A stretch of 64,000 nt of DNA from Hanleya hanleyi (GCA_036873755.1 JAVTVY010025399.1:1-64000); one strand, 5' to 3'; counted from the first letter of the stretch, positions 39,379-50,262 are shown. Numbers and translations: made by a program. The notes: generated by a model not told the origin, from the sequence alone.

Positions 39379-39895
39379 TGAAAAACACATCCGACAGCAC
39401 AGACTTTCAATAGGCTTCTGGTACTGGCTGTATTAAACAACTGTATGAAGTTTCATTGTTATGAGTGAAGGACTTTTTGAGATAATGTGTTTACAAGGAT
39501 ATGGACCAACAGACATGTATAAAGGGGCATAACTCCTGAAAAACACATCCGATTACACCGACTTTGAATATGCTTCTGGTACTAGCTGCATTAAACAACT
39601 GTATGAAGTTTCATTGTTGTGAGTGAAGGACTTTGTGAGATAATGTGTTTATAAGGATATAGACAGACAGACATGTATAAAGGGGCATAACTCCTGAAAA
39701 ACACTTCCGATTACACCGACTTTCAATAGGCTTCTGGTACTGGCTGTATTAAACAACTGTATGAAGTTTCATTGTTGTAAGTGAATTATTTTTAGATAAT
39801 GTGTTTACAATGATCAGACGGACAGACGGACGGACGGACAGACGACGGAGGCAACGACAATACCGCTCGGGCAGAATCTGCCCGAGGGGTAAAAA
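39379..39895. repeat. ~160-bp tandem repeat, three units, with GACGGACGG tail
   Basis: CTTCTGGTACTGGCTGTATT recurs near 39415, 39573 and 39731, with TAAAGGGGCATAACTCCTGA between. The last unit ends in CAGACGGACAGACGGACGGA and a GGGCAGA/TCTGCCC hairpin, typical of the SINE-like 3' ends seen in mollusc-type genomes. Confidence 0.65.
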
Positions 39896-39939
39896 ACTAC
39901 TTAAGACGTCCTTATACGCATGAATGACCACTTAAGGTA

Positions 39940-40190
39940 TCAAATGCAAGAACTCGCGAAAAATGTAAACGGACGTCCACGGACACAAAGAAGCAAGACC
40001 CATTTTGACCCAGTGGCGCCACCTTCAGGCAGATGAAATGCAATACCAATTGTCGTCGTCTCGCAAGGAATGCGTATGCCGAATTTCGGAAGAATCCAAC
40101 AAAGCGTTTGAAAGATATCGCTTGCGGAAAATTCAAGCAGATGTCCACGGACATACACGGACATCCACGGACACAAAGAAGCAAGAACCA
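39940..40190. repeat. Diverged unit of the ~173-bp repeat
   Basis: Shares GGCGCCACCTTCAGGCAGAT, ATGCCGAATTTCGGAAGAAT and AAAGCGTTTG with 38190-38590. Confidence 0.55.
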
Positions 40191-40299
40191 TTTAAAGTCC
40201 CCGGCCGCGTTGCCGAAAGCCCAGTTTCAAACGTCAACCGAGCCTGTTTTGCGTCACTTCTTACACTTGAGTATTTAGTCTGTACGAATCACAGATTTT

Positions 40300-40790
40300 T
40301 GTGCAGAACAACTTATACACAAATTATACACTATCGAAAAAGTGTACATATCTTCGAACACCTTCGAACATGTAAAAGTGTTCAAGTACGAAAACTAGTA
40401 TGAAAAGAGATTTATTTAAAGTATGACACGTAAGCGTTATCAACCTCATCAACTGGGTCGCCCTCAATAAAAACAACTGAATAGGTTGTCCACAATATCG
40501 CCCAGTGTTGGATATTGGAACTCTGAAAAATGGTGTTCATTCTGCAGTGTGTACATTTGAACATTTTTATGCATAATTGAACACTTTTACGTGTTCATGC
40601 GGACGCTATAGCATCCAAAAGTGTTACAGAATATGTGTTCATTTGTGAACGTTGGTATTCAAACATGGTGATCAGGTTTGAACACGCGTGTTCTTTAGTG
40701 TTCGGATATGAAGTGTTCAGGTTTTAACACTCTATGGTGTTCGGATTTGGACGTCAATATGAACGTTAGTGTTCAGTGCCGTCCAAACCC
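40300..40790. repeat. MITE-like block with iterated GTGTTC/GAACAC motifs
   Basis: More than fifteen GTGTTC(A/G) or (T)GAACAC motifs in both orientations, densest at 40545-40770 (for example TTTGAACACGCGTGTTC). It resembles the GTGTTG block at 3235 in style. Termini are not defined. Confidence 0.4.
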
Positions 40791-42289
40791 ATATTTTCGT
40801 TGTTGAGATACTTAGCGTTGTGGGATTTTTGGTACCTTTATCTTCTCACTATTGTTCAAAATGGTCCAGTTGATGAATTCCACAACATTATTTCAACTTA
40901 TTCCAACAACCGCTAAAATTAGTCAGAGATGAACGCTTTTTCGCGTTCGATAAGTGTTACCAATTTTGCTAACAATGTATACACATACACTTACAATGAT
41001 ATATAAGGCTCATTAAACTTTACAGTTCGTTCATCATCATTTGGCCGCCGGGAAAACGGGGCGGGCCGGCGTATTTGATTTTTATCTTTTATTTCTATTT
41101 CTGGTCGGGCACACTATATTCTATGCGAAATATGCGTTGAAACAAGATGAGTAAATAAATAAATAAGACTGTTCTCTTATAATTTTGTGAAGCATGAAAA
41201 ACTTTAGCAGCATCAATTAGCTCTCTTACCGTTGGCGAAGCGTGTCCAATGGGATTTTCCATGCTTCTTGGCACATGTGGGTAAAATAATTTGTGTCTTA
41301 CACATTTCAGAACGAATATAACAAATTGGGGCGGCCGGTCTAATTAATTAACGAACTATTAATTCAAGTCTAACCAATAGAATAAGTGAAATGGATTGAT
41401 ATTTCAAATTCGTTCTAAACTTCGCGTATATATATTCCTCAATGTTGGGAACAATACGATATCGTTCTAAGGACAACAAAGGAGATTCTTTCGTAGTTCA
41501 GGCAACAAACTAATGAAACATAGGAGGAACATGTAGGGTAACCCACATTTCAATCGGAGCGTTAACAATCTCAAGCTGAATTGGATATATTTTCTGTAGG
41601 AAACAATTCTTTTTGTGAAGAATTAAAGAAATTAACCTTGGTCTTCGCTAACTGAACACCGTTTCCGGGATGTTTTCGTATGTTAAAGTAACTACTCTTC
41701 TGACATGATTATTGTGAACTAGGTAAAGTAAAAGCAGTGCCTAGGTTGTCTAATGTTGTTATGGTGGACGAGATATTAATATTCAAAATGTTACCATCAC
41801 ATTTTATCCACTTCTGTGCAATTGAAAACATAAAATCCAACAGAAAAAAACTATCTGAAGCTCCGATATTTTGTTCAAGGGTTGTTCTACTCGACTAAGC
41901 TAACAACTGAAAGGAAATTTTGGAAGTTCTAAAACAATAAGCGTTTGGAAATGGAGGCTGGTTTTATGAAAAGACAAATATTTACATTGGAAAAACTTCA
42001 TACCTTAATACCTACCATATCTCACAACCAATACAATAGTATATTTGAAATCCCAGGGAAATAACCTTTCCAATAATATGTATATGTATGTTGATCATCT
42101 TCATGCTTCTCACAATAAAACGGCAAATGCCAGTGGGTGGATGAAAAATCGCATATAGTATAGTTTATAAAGTGCAAATCTCGTCAGTAGTATACAAACA
42201 GTATATTGCCTCCCATTGACTTTTGACCTCAAAAATTTGCATATCGTGACCTTTGCCAGCCAATTAGAAGCGAGTATTTTGACCTCGTC
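40791..42289. other. Non-coding, no recognised feature
   Basis: AT-rich, unique-looking sequence. No exon or element end supported. Confidence 0.4.
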
Positions 42290-42900
42290 TGACTGTATGC
42301 ATGTACTGACTTGGTTCTGAGGGTTTTTCATCACGGGGAGTCCGCAGGTGTATGACGTCACTTCCGGTCTGCGTGAATCGGGCGTGACCTGGGTATGACT
42401 GTATGGGATGTACTTGGTTCTGGGTTTTTTCCATCACGGGGAGGTCACGTGATAGTTCAAGGTCATATTGAAGGATAGGAATGCATGTACTGACCTATTC
42501 ATCCGGGCACTTGTTTACAGCCTTGTAGAGGGACTTACAATCATTGATGGTGGTGGAACAGCCGGGTATTTTAGGGTTGACCTATATCCGGGTCCTCTAG
42601 CAATGCGTGTATGTGGGTTTTTTCCATTCATTACATACGGGTTCTTGTACATCCGGGTTCTTGTACATCCGGGTTTCCCAGTGGGTTCTTTGTACATCCG
42701 GGGTCTTCTATGGTGGTGTATAAAAGTGGAGATTTTCATGGGATTGCTTCATTCATTGGCCTGCCTACTTGACCATGCTTGAAGACTTACCAGCCTGAGC
42801 CAGCCTGACCGGAGATACCTGACCATCCTGAGCCTACCTGACGAGCTACCTGACCAGCCTGAGCCTACCTGACGAGCTAATACCAGTGGAGCCTGAAGCC
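42290..42900. repeat. P2 left end (TIR-like), related to the P1 right end
   Basis: In + orientation it matches the reverse complement of 37100-37860: TATGACGTCACTTCCGG (42350), GTGACCTGGG, GGAATGCATGTACTGACCT, GTACATCCGGG repeats (three, 42650-42705), TTGCTTCATTCATTGGCC and the CAGCCTGAGC leader repeats. So P2 has the same end type as P1 but faces the other way. Confidence 0.7.
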
Positions 42901-42916
42901 AGGTGTGACCGATAGC

Positions 42917-43237
42917 ATGAGACGTGGAGAAGATTTTCCAGGGGATCCAGGAGCGCCTTCGGCTGAAGTCTTACCCGAAGACGAGCGTGTTAGTGAAATT
43001 TATCGTCGTCACTGGAGCACGATACGCCATTGTTTCCACCGTCACCGTCGCCTGTTGTACTTGTATAATTTCCGGTTGGAGGACCTCACACATCTTCCTA
43101 CTTACGCCGAGAATATTTTTACAGATCAGGTGACAGCCTTCAAATTGAATATTTGGGTATATCTTACGGCACAAAGAGACGGAACGGTAGTACGTCGGAG
43201 ATGTTGGTCGATCGTCTGGGCCGAATGGTATAAATAG
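42917..43237 (+). CDS. P2 gene X (106 aa), unknown function
   Basis: ATG 42917: MRRGEDFPGDPGAPSAEVLP, then a basic His/Arg-rich helix (HWSTIRHCFHRHRRLLYLYN) and LTHLPTYAENIFTDQV, ending WAEWYK. The first 16 residues recur, truncated, in P1. I recognise no domain. Its stop codon lies within the TATA box of the next gene. Confidence 0.5.
   Translation: MRRGEDFPGDPGAPSAEVLPEDERVSEIYRRHWSTIRHCFHRHRRLLYLYNFRLEDLTHLPTYAENIFTDQVTAFKLNIWVYLTAQRDGTVVRRRCWSIVWAEWYK
43229..43236 (+). promoter_or_regulatory. TATA box of P2 twin-motif gene
   Basis: TATAAATA, 47 bases before ATG 43283. It overlaps the stop codon of gene X. Same arrangement as in P1. Confidence 0.55.
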
Positions 43238-43282
43238 GCAGGGTTTTCGAGATCGCCATTCAGACGAAGTTCAGACGAAGTC

Positions 43283-44110
43283 ATGTCACGCAGCACCATG
43301 AATCTTGATTATACTAAGCCCGCAGTGTGCACCGAAAATGACCACCCTGAGTATACGGCCGCTATCAATGCGGTTCTTCGTGATATTACGTCATCACCAC
43401 CACTGACCAAAACGGAGAATACCACCACCAGCCACCCATAAACTGACTATACGGCCTCCAAGATTGAACCACTAAGCATCGACGTGGGAGCTGATTTCCA
43501 CGAGCCAAAAAACGGACATGAGACCAACCTTACCCCCTTCGTGTACCAGCCTACGAGGGTACCCCATATTTTCCCATTATTGACCAAACGATGAATCGCT
43601 ACTGAGAACTTTCACCGAATGTGACCTTGACCATCGGTACGAATCAACGCGTCAAACTGGACACAGACCAGCCAGGCGCATTGAATTGTCACTTACCGCC
43701 TGGAACCAATTCCGTTCCTCTTTCCAAGAAGTCGAACCATTCATCGACAATGCAGGTACAGCGGAGAGCCGTATATACATCCACGAATCCGTCTGTCTTA
43801 GCTACACGATGTACAAAAATCAACGTTTATTACACATCAGGTTCTGGCACTATGATACGGGGGCTCGCATGTGGCGGCCATTGACCATTGGCGCGAACTT
43901 ACACCTAACAGCATGGCGTAAACTGCAAACTATTGCCCCAGAAGTGTCGCAAGCTTCAACATTGGATAAAGCAGACTATCTATTCCAAGTGTATAAAAGC
44001 GCTTACCTAGAGAAATTAAGCCTGAAAATCGGCAGACTCAGCGCCTGCGTGGGATGCACAAAATATGAGATGAAGCATACCTGTATACGACCCGTACCTA
44101 CACCCATCTG
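43283..44110 (+). pseudogene. P2 twin-motif (PC4-like?) protein, + copy
   Basis: MSRSTMNLDYTKPAVCTEND, EYTAAINAVLRD, a TAA at about 43439 where the inverted copy reads on, then LTIGTNQRVKLD, ELSLTAWNQF in a shifted frame, AESRIYIHES and MWRPLTIGANLHLTAWRKLQ, with a tail to 44110. The C-terminal block (R-strand, K/R-strand, P-x-x-x-G-x-x-L-x-x-x-x-W-x-x-L) resembles the PC4 core more closely than genes A and B do. At least one stop and one or two frameshifts are present. Confidence 0.55.
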
Positions 44111-44503
44111 AGATGAGGCCTTACAGAATACGCGGGAAGTTGATGTTGAGTCGTTGTTTCGCTTCCGTGTGTGTGAGAATATCCCGGAAAGCAACATCAA
44201 AAACTTTTTGAGTGCCGACAAACTTTACGGAGACCCCCATTTCCAGATGGGTCTACGCCGCCCTTTCGATTTAAATATGTAAGGTGCATTTTAACTTCCT
44301 GGGAACTGAACTCATATCCCTAATGTTGAAAAGGGTGACGGACTCTTGTATATATTTTATTACGACAGTTAAATATTCTTTATATAATGCTCTATAATTG
44401 ACCCCGTAATGGTGCTAATTATTGTGCTTTTGAAAGAAAGTCTCTCTCTTTCGAAAGATTAAGGTGGCCCTGAAAAGGACTTTGGAATCTCAAACTTCAT
44501 GGT

Positions 44504-44974
44504 TTATTTTCTGTAGATCCGTTTTATCAATTCTGCGTGGTGACGGCATAGTGGGCATTTCACCGCCAAATGCATGCAGGGTTGTACTGGTACTGCAACA
44601 CATAACAGCTTTGGTAGGCACTCCAAACATACACACGAATGACCGCATGGAAAAAAGGCATATAGTGCCGACGCCCCCTTGCACACATCGCATTGAACCT
44701 GGTCTTGTAATCTTTTAATTCTGTCGTTGAGAAACTTCAATCGCTCCCCGTATCTTCTGAGTTCAATTGTTGCGTCAAAAATTATGTTGGATGATTCATT
44801 CAGCTCTAGGTTCTGTCGGCGGATGGTCCTCTGCAGTCTCCGGATGATGTCTTGAAGAAATTCTTTCTTGTGCGATGCGGTGTCCTTTCGGATGATGTCT
44901 TCAAGAAATTCTTCGGTACCTCTGTCCTCCACGGCGTCCAATATTAATCTGTCCTCCACGCCGTCCAATACCAT
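44504..44974 (-). CDS. P2 RING-finger protein (156 aa), IAP-like RING
   Basis: ATG 44974. A helical, charged N-terminal region (EEFLEDIIRKDTASHKKEFL, DIIRRLQRTIRRQN) is followed by a C-terminal C3HC4 RING: CDVC, FFPCGHSCVCLEC, then CPLCRHHAELIKRIYR. The 'PCGHxxxCxxC...CPxCR' spacing is that of IAP-type E3 ubiquitin ligases. A ~15-residue insert (VPVQPCMHLAV) sits between the last cysteine pairs. A TATA-type AAAA run (CTATAAAA, 45069-45076) lies ~95 bases upstream. A gene of this sort in a virus-like element would suit control of host ubiquitin or cell-death pathways (inference). Confidence 0.65.
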   Translation of the reverse strand: MVLDGVEDRLILDAVEDRGTEEFLEDIIRKDTASHKKEFLQDIIRRLQRTIRRQNLELNESSNIIFDATIELRRYGERLKFLNDRIKRLQDQVQCDVCKGASALYAFFPCGHSCVCLECLPKLLCVAVPVQPCMHLAVKCPLCRHHAELIKRIYRK

Positions 44975-45068
44975 CCGCTGCTTCTCGGCCTGAGAAGTTT
45001 TCGACCGTGTTTGACACGGCCTGTTGAAAGTGTGGCAGAAAGTGTCGTCCGCTCCGCTGCACCCGTCT

Positions 45069-45076
45069 TTTTTATA
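45069..45076 (-). promoter_or_regulatory. TATA box of RING gene
   Basis: CTATAAAAAAGACGGG on the - strand, upstream of ATG 44974 with a ~70-base leader. Confidence 0.45.
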
Positions 45077-45534
45077 GCCGCAGGTGGCATTCTAGCGTTC
45101 AGCCAATCAACGTCAAGCAGTGAGCGGGCGAGTTTTCCGTGGTGAAATTTGTGTTTGTTGGAGAGGAGAAAATTGACGCTAGAACTTGAATACAGGAGTG
45201 TACAATAATAGAAAAAAAGTGCAGAGGAAAGATTTGTATATAATATCAGGTCTGGTGAAAATTGTAGAGCGAAATTCGAAGGGAAAGTGCCATTTTTTCC
45301 TTTCCAAACCCAAAATCTGAAAGAGTTTGAAAAAAAAAACTCGGCCGCTCACCGCGCTGTCCATGACGTCATTGGCACGCTGCCAGCTGGCACGGTGCCA
45401 AACATTCCTTCGCGGAGCCATGGCCATTTCCTTTGCGGAGCCAGAGTCATGTCCATATACCCAAAATTGAACTCAAGACCCAGTGTAAAACTATATGGAG
45501 AAATTTTGACCGACCATGGGAAAAAATATATGAT

Positions 45535-46012
45535 GCGAAAAGGTTCAGATAGCTCCGGATGTAATTGCTCGTTCCGAACTTGGGTTGCAGGGGGCGTGCT
45601 GGGACCTGTTGTCCGTCTACATGTAGAGCCACGAAATTGGTTTTGAACGATTTTAGGTTGAACGGATTCCTCGTGATCGCACCATTATAACTGACGTTCT
45701 CCACACAGGCGATGGTCAGGACGTAAATCCTCCAAGAATAAATTTTCTTGATTGGCAATCATAATACCTTTCGGGACGGAAAACACTTCGGTTTGTACTC
45801 GCCGGATGGAGTATTGGGCTGGGGTTTTTTCTACAAGGCTCTGATGTGACCTAACTGTGCACCTGGGCTCGGTTTCACTTTGCGTACAAACAAACTGGCA
45901 TCTTGGATGACAATGTTATACTCGATGTCTTCATTCCGGGCCATCAAGGTAAACTCAGGCTTTGCACGCACCAGTCGTATTTTGACGGGTAGCTGGGTAG
46001 CGGTATCCAACC
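45535..46012 (-). pseudogene. P2 major capsid protein fragment
   Basis: Matches the P1 MCP. The recognisable part reads ACVENVSYNGA, FVALHVDGQQVPARPLQPKF and NYIRSYLNLF. The upstream part, in other frames, corresponds to P1 27560-27800. Several frame breaks are present. It ends abruptly at 46012, where the inverted copy of the twin-motif gene begins. Confidence 0.75.
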
Positions 46013-46016
46013 CCGA

Positions 46017-46799
46017 TACTACAGGCGCTGAGTCTGCCGATTTCCAGGCTTAATTTCTCTAGGTAAGTGATTTTATACACATGGAAAAGATAGTCTGCTA
46101 TATCCAATGTTAAGGCTTGGGGCGATATGTCACAGTTTAAACCTTGCTGTTAGGTGTAAGGTCGCGCCAGTCGTCAATGGCCGCCACATGCGAGCCCCCG
46201 TATCATATTGCCAGAGCCTGTGTAATAAGGGCTGAGCTTTGTACATCGAGTAGCTAAGGAAACCGGATTCGTGGATGTATATACGGCTCTCGGCTGTACC
46301 TGCATTGTCGATGAATGGTTCCACTTCTTGGAAAGAGCAAAGGAGTTGGTTCCAGGCGGTAGGTGACAATTCAATGCGCCTGACGGGTCTGTTCCCTCTA
46401 GGGGCTGTGTCCAGTCTGACGCGTTGATTGGTACCGAGGGTCAAGGTCACATTCGGTGAAAGTTCCCAGTGGCGATTCATCGCTTGGCCAATGATGGAAA
46501 AATATGTGCCCCTCCTAGGGTGGTACACGAAGGGGGTAGGGTTGGTCTCATGTCCGTTGTTTGGCTCGTGGAAATCAGCTCCCATGTCGATGCTTAGTGG
46601 TTCAATCTTGGTGGCCGTATAGTCATGTTGCGGGTGGCTGGTGGTGGTAGTCTCCGGTCTGGCCAGTGGTGGTGATGACGTAAGATCACGAAGAACCGCA
46701 TTGATAGCGGCCGTATACTCAATGGGGAAGGGGGGGGGGGGGCTTTTAGGTGTACACTACACGCTTAGTATAATCAGAACTCATGGTACTGTGTGACAT
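46017..46799 (-). pseudogene. P2 twin-motif (PC4-like?) protein, inverted - copy
   Basis: Inverted partner of 43283-44055 (ATG 46799 region). The readable part has MGADFHEPNNGHETNPTPFV, LTLGTNQRVRLD, ELSPTAWNQLLCSF, SRIYIHESGFLSYSMY and WRPLTTGATLHLTA, then a stop. A G14 run at 46728-46742 breaks the 5' part. Confidence 0.6.
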
Positions 46800-46810
46800 G
46801 ACTTCAGGGA

Positions 46811-47225
46811 GTCATATACGGTCCCGTGACATATACGGGAGCATCCACACTTGAACAGGAGCATTTTATCAAATAAACTCGATGTGTATAGGATTAAACT
46901 GAGAACAGTTTCAGTTTTATTATTTGAAATGTAACACATGAAAGAGAATAATACCGAATTGGTATATGGCAGTGATGTTGCTCGGTGTCAGAATGACATC
47001 AATTAAACCTGAGTGTCATTGTTATTACCGTGTATATATAAATCAGTGCCATTACAAAAATGCTTAGCCTAAATAGAAAGAATGTCTCTAATTAAACCGG
47101 AAAATAAGTTGGGCAAACATGGCGTGAATTCGCAATGATACAAGTTTCATCATGAACACACACGACGGTATTTGGGTTACTTTCCAGACGCGATGGTTTT
47201 CTACGTGCATGAAGCAACTTGACTC
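46811..47225. other. Spacer, no recognised feature
   Basis: AT-rich. It probably holds the 3' UTR of the hyaluronidase gene. Confidence 0.4.
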
Positions 47226-47786
47226 TCACATCATTTCATCGCAGTATTCTCCTTTCCATCCATCGTAACACCTACAAGTATAATGGCTGTATCGTCCATT
47301 CTTTTTCACTTTCTTTCCTTTGAAACCATTTAGCTGAAATCCATTGATCACCGTTTCAATATTGTTTTCAACAATAGTCGTATTTTTTCTTGACCAGTCG
47401 TTTGCGATCTTGTTTGTCATTTTCGTAATAATATCAGTCAGGCCCCTAGGCTTTCGTTGTTTTTTATCCAATCTTCTTGTAGCTGAGAAGCTTTCTTTGA
47501 CAATCCTCTTGGAACTTCTCTTGGGACTCCTCCTTCGCCCTCTGTAAGGTAATCCATAGTTCTTCCACTCTTTGGATACACAACGGCCTCGACTGTTACA
47601 TAAAGCCTGGCTACAACGTTGAGTAACGCCGACAATATTCCTTACAAATGGACCCAAGGTATTATGGACGTATTTATGCAGATTCTTGCAATGACTTTCT
47701 TTCTGAATGTTACGGGTACTGTCCCACAGAACGATACCAGACGCACCAGAGTCGGCAGCTTGTCCAATTGTAATCTCCAAGTCCGA
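47226..47786 (-). CDS. Hyaluronidase (GH56), terminal exon with EGF-like tail
   Basis: The exon begins after TTATTTCAG (47787-47795). It encodes SDLEITIGQAADSGASGIVL, then WDSTRN, CKNLHKYVHNTLGPFVRNI and CSQALCNSRGRCVSKEW. This is the conserved C-terminal part of the GH56 barrel (D-L-x-x-T-I-G..GA-S-G-I-V-x-W) followed by its paired cysteines. A long basic linker (SPKRSSKRIVKESFSATRRL) and an EGF-like motif, YTCRCYDGWKGEYCDE, end the protein at 47226. These enzymes cleave hyaluronan or chondroitin outside the cell or in lysosomes. Catalytic residues lie in earlier exons, which I did not find. The basic linker is unusually long for the family. Confidence 0.8.
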   Translation of the reverse strand, partial: SDLEITIGQAADSGASGIVLWDSTRNIQKESHCKNLHKYVHNTLGPFVRNIVGVTQRCSQALCNSRGRCVSKEWKNYGLPYRGRRRSPKRSSKRIVKESFSATRRLDKKQRKPRGLTDIITKMTNKIANDWSRKNTTIVENNIETVINGFQLNGFKGKKVKKNGRYSHYTCRCYDGWKGEYCDEMM

Positions 47787-48940
47787 CTGAAATAAAGAAG
47801 ACATCATCAATCAGATGGAGACCCAATAAAATAGGCGATGAAACAAGGGATAGGTAATTACTCCGACTGAGGTCGAATAAACAGTCACTGAAATATAGAA
47901 CAGACAATTACTCAGATTGGTGTCTCAGGGAGCATGTCAAAATTTGGACCGTTCTACATATATTTGCATTTCCGCCTGAAAAACAGACCGTGTACGCCGT
48001 CCAAAGTACAGGTTTTCCATTGATGGTATAGGCCTAGATAAATTGACAATACGTTGACAGATTCTATATAAAATTCTATACAAGCTGGGATTGTCGTATT
48101 TGATAAGTTCACGTTGATATCGTCTTCTTCCGATATAGAACAATATATATATAATTTCAACCAGTCGACAATGTTGTTATTCCTACGATGTAGGCTCTAA
48201 TCTGCAAATTGTCAGGTAGTGAGGGAGTCCATCCGAATTCTTTCGTCGGCAAAATAAGGAGAACCGTTGAAATTAGAACCTTGATTTTCGGCATGAACGT
48301 GCATTAGGGGACTGTTACCAGCAAGTTCTGAGCTGACCAACTTTTGATGAAATTTTAGACTGATTTTAAGCCTCCTACGACCATGGATATGGTCAGTCGT
48401 AGGACAAGGTACACACTTAAATCATATCAAACCCTACTTCGTATGTCCTGTGACGTTAGTGACACTACTCATGTACGGCCTATAACGAAGGCGGCGCGGA
48501 ATGTCCTTTTCATCATAAATATTTCTGGTTTGAACACATCGGTAATGTTATTTCCAAAGTCAGAATTCTACGAATCTGATATCTCCTGTCATGCTCCAAC
48601 GAAGTAGGCGCTCACTTGCAAATTGTGCATTAGGAGACTGTTATCAGCAAGTTCTGAGCTGACCTACTTTTGATGAAAATTTGACCTACTTAGGTGACCT
48701 ATAAACCTCGAAATCGACAAAAATGTCGTAATACCCCCTAGGACCATGCAAATGCGCTTAATTAGGTCAATGTCAATGTGACCTGACGTATTGGGTCAAG
48801 GCCAATGTGACCTACTTTCTGATTTAATTTCTGACCAACGCCCAGTTCAACGCTTCAAAGCCCTGGTGAAATAGCTCAGAAGCTCTGATTTTCGTGGAAT
48901 TGACACTAATTAATCGAAGTGCAGTGACGCCCCCGCAACG
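47787..48940. other. Probable hyaluronidase intron, no recognised feature
   Basis: No GH56 exon detected. A ~75-bp phrase (TTAGGGGACTGTTACCAGCA, TTCTGAGCTGACC) appears twice, near 48305 and 48632, pointing to a small duplicated repeat. Confidence 0.4.
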
Positions 48941-48967
48941 CCCGTCTCAACGCCTTGACACCCTTTC

Positions 48968-49348
48968 TCAACGCCTTAAACGCCTTTTAATGATGCGTTC
49001 AAACAAATGCTTCTTTTGAGCTGTTGCTCTGACATACGCCGCTTTCCAGTTCATGCCCGATGTTTTCAACATCGACGCTGTTCTTTCGATTTCCATATGG
49101 ACCGGGTCCTTGTTCAACAATTTCATATGGATCACGAGGTCGGCATACTGCTGACGTAAAGCCCGTCGTAGTCTTGGTGCCAATGTGTTACGGGCTCGGC
49201 TTCCATGTTGGGTGTCCATGTTGGCCCGTCGTAGTCTTGGTGCCAATGTATTACGGGCTTGGTGCCAATGTGTTACGGGCTCGGCTTCCATGTTGGGTGT
49301 CGACGATTTCTTTCCTTTAGAGTCATATGGTTGCTTTTTAGTCGCCAA
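48968..49348 (-). CDS. P3 basic protein with internal repeat
   Basis: A Lys/Arg-rich frame with three copies of a 14-residue repeat built on RARNTLAPRLRRA, then VHMEIERTASMLKTSGMNWK and a basic tail. No ATG is convincing. It may be a minor core-protein gene, or a frame kept open by a ~45-bp repeat (GTAGTCTTGGTGCCAATGTG). I do not recognise it. Confidence 0.3.
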   Translation of the reverse strand: MATKKQPYDSKGKKSSTPNMEAEPVTHWHQARNTLAPRLRRANMDTQHGSRARNTLAPRLRRALRQQYADLVIHMKLLNKDPVHMEIERTASMLKTSGMNWKAAYVRATAQKKHLFERIIKRRLRR

Positions 49349-49689
49349 ACGTCGTCAATTTTTCTCAACTCTTGCATATCGCTCCAATCTAAAATTGCGG
49401 CTTCCTGTTTCGAATACCCTTTGTGGTGAAACTTGTTTTTATTGTGGCCTCCAACGTCTCGCCTATCTCGGCTTCGATACTTTTTTGAACAAATACTTCC
49501 GTAGCCTCGAGTTCACATTGTGTTCATTTCCTTGTACAGGTTTGTGTTGGTCCTTCACGGTTGGGTGATATTCCGGGACTGATGGCATGAAGTTGACCCG
49601 CTGTATGGGGATGGGTTGCTGCTGCTTGACGGGTGCTTCCAGTTGTGGACTCGGCGGATGGTATAGGGGTATATGGCGTTGTTATGACC

Positions 49690-50262
49690 CCTCGCCGGTT
49701 AGCAGGTGGGTCGTCAACCGGCGATCATCGGGGGTATGAGCTTTTGAATCTACAAACAGGTATCCGTGCGGACGACTTGTCGCGCCGTGGAACGCCTGCA
49801 TGAAATGATCGATGTTCCGAGGATAAATTCAACTACCAAATACACGGATTTGTGCTCTGTCGATGGGATTGGACAACAACACAAAGTATTGGCAGTTCAA
49901 GGTAATATCTCTGGACGCCTTCCCTTGAGGAAAGAGATTCTGGGCCAAATAGATGACGGACAGATTGCGATGATGGGACTCTTTGGTGACGGCAACGTGT
50001 GAATTGTCCTTGGCCGCACTCATCAAGTCATCTAGCACAACCACGTGGGTCTGCTCGGGGTCAAAGCAATACGCTTGATCGATATCGTGAGGAATCCATG
50101 GGCGAAGCTCACATTCTGTAAACTCGTAGTTTTGTAGGCGGGTTGTCACTGGCTGTAGCACCAAACAACGCGTGTTGGAGCAGGGGTTGCCACACCTTCT
50201 AAGAACTTCATCACCCAGGAAGTCTTTCCCATCCCGTAGGGCCTATCATTGTCATCGTTTAG
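49690..50262 (-). pseudogene. P3 packaging ATPase, left copy
   Basis: Walker A is degraded by a one-base loss (GPTG..GKTSWVMKF in two frames near 50240). VVWCYSQ, WIPHDIDQAYCFDPEQTHVV and Walker B VVLDDLM follow, then LSVIYLAQNLFPQGKASRDI. After a stop near 49829 another frame has HFMQAFHGATSRPHGYLFVD. It belongs to the same family as the P1 ATPase but is clearly a different lineage. Confidence 0.75.

Larger units (their letters stand above)
42290..46810 (+). mobile_element. Polinton-like element P2 (rearranged, partial)
   Basis: Contains a P1-type end, gene X, two inverted copies of a twin-motif protein gene, a RING-finger gene and a major capsid fragment. No integrase, ATPase, protease or polymerase remains. 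Confidence 0.7.

Noticed and set aside
47937..48160. Possible upstream hyaluronidase exon
   Set aside because: Open frames exist, but there is no GH56 similarity and no phase-compatible splice pair.
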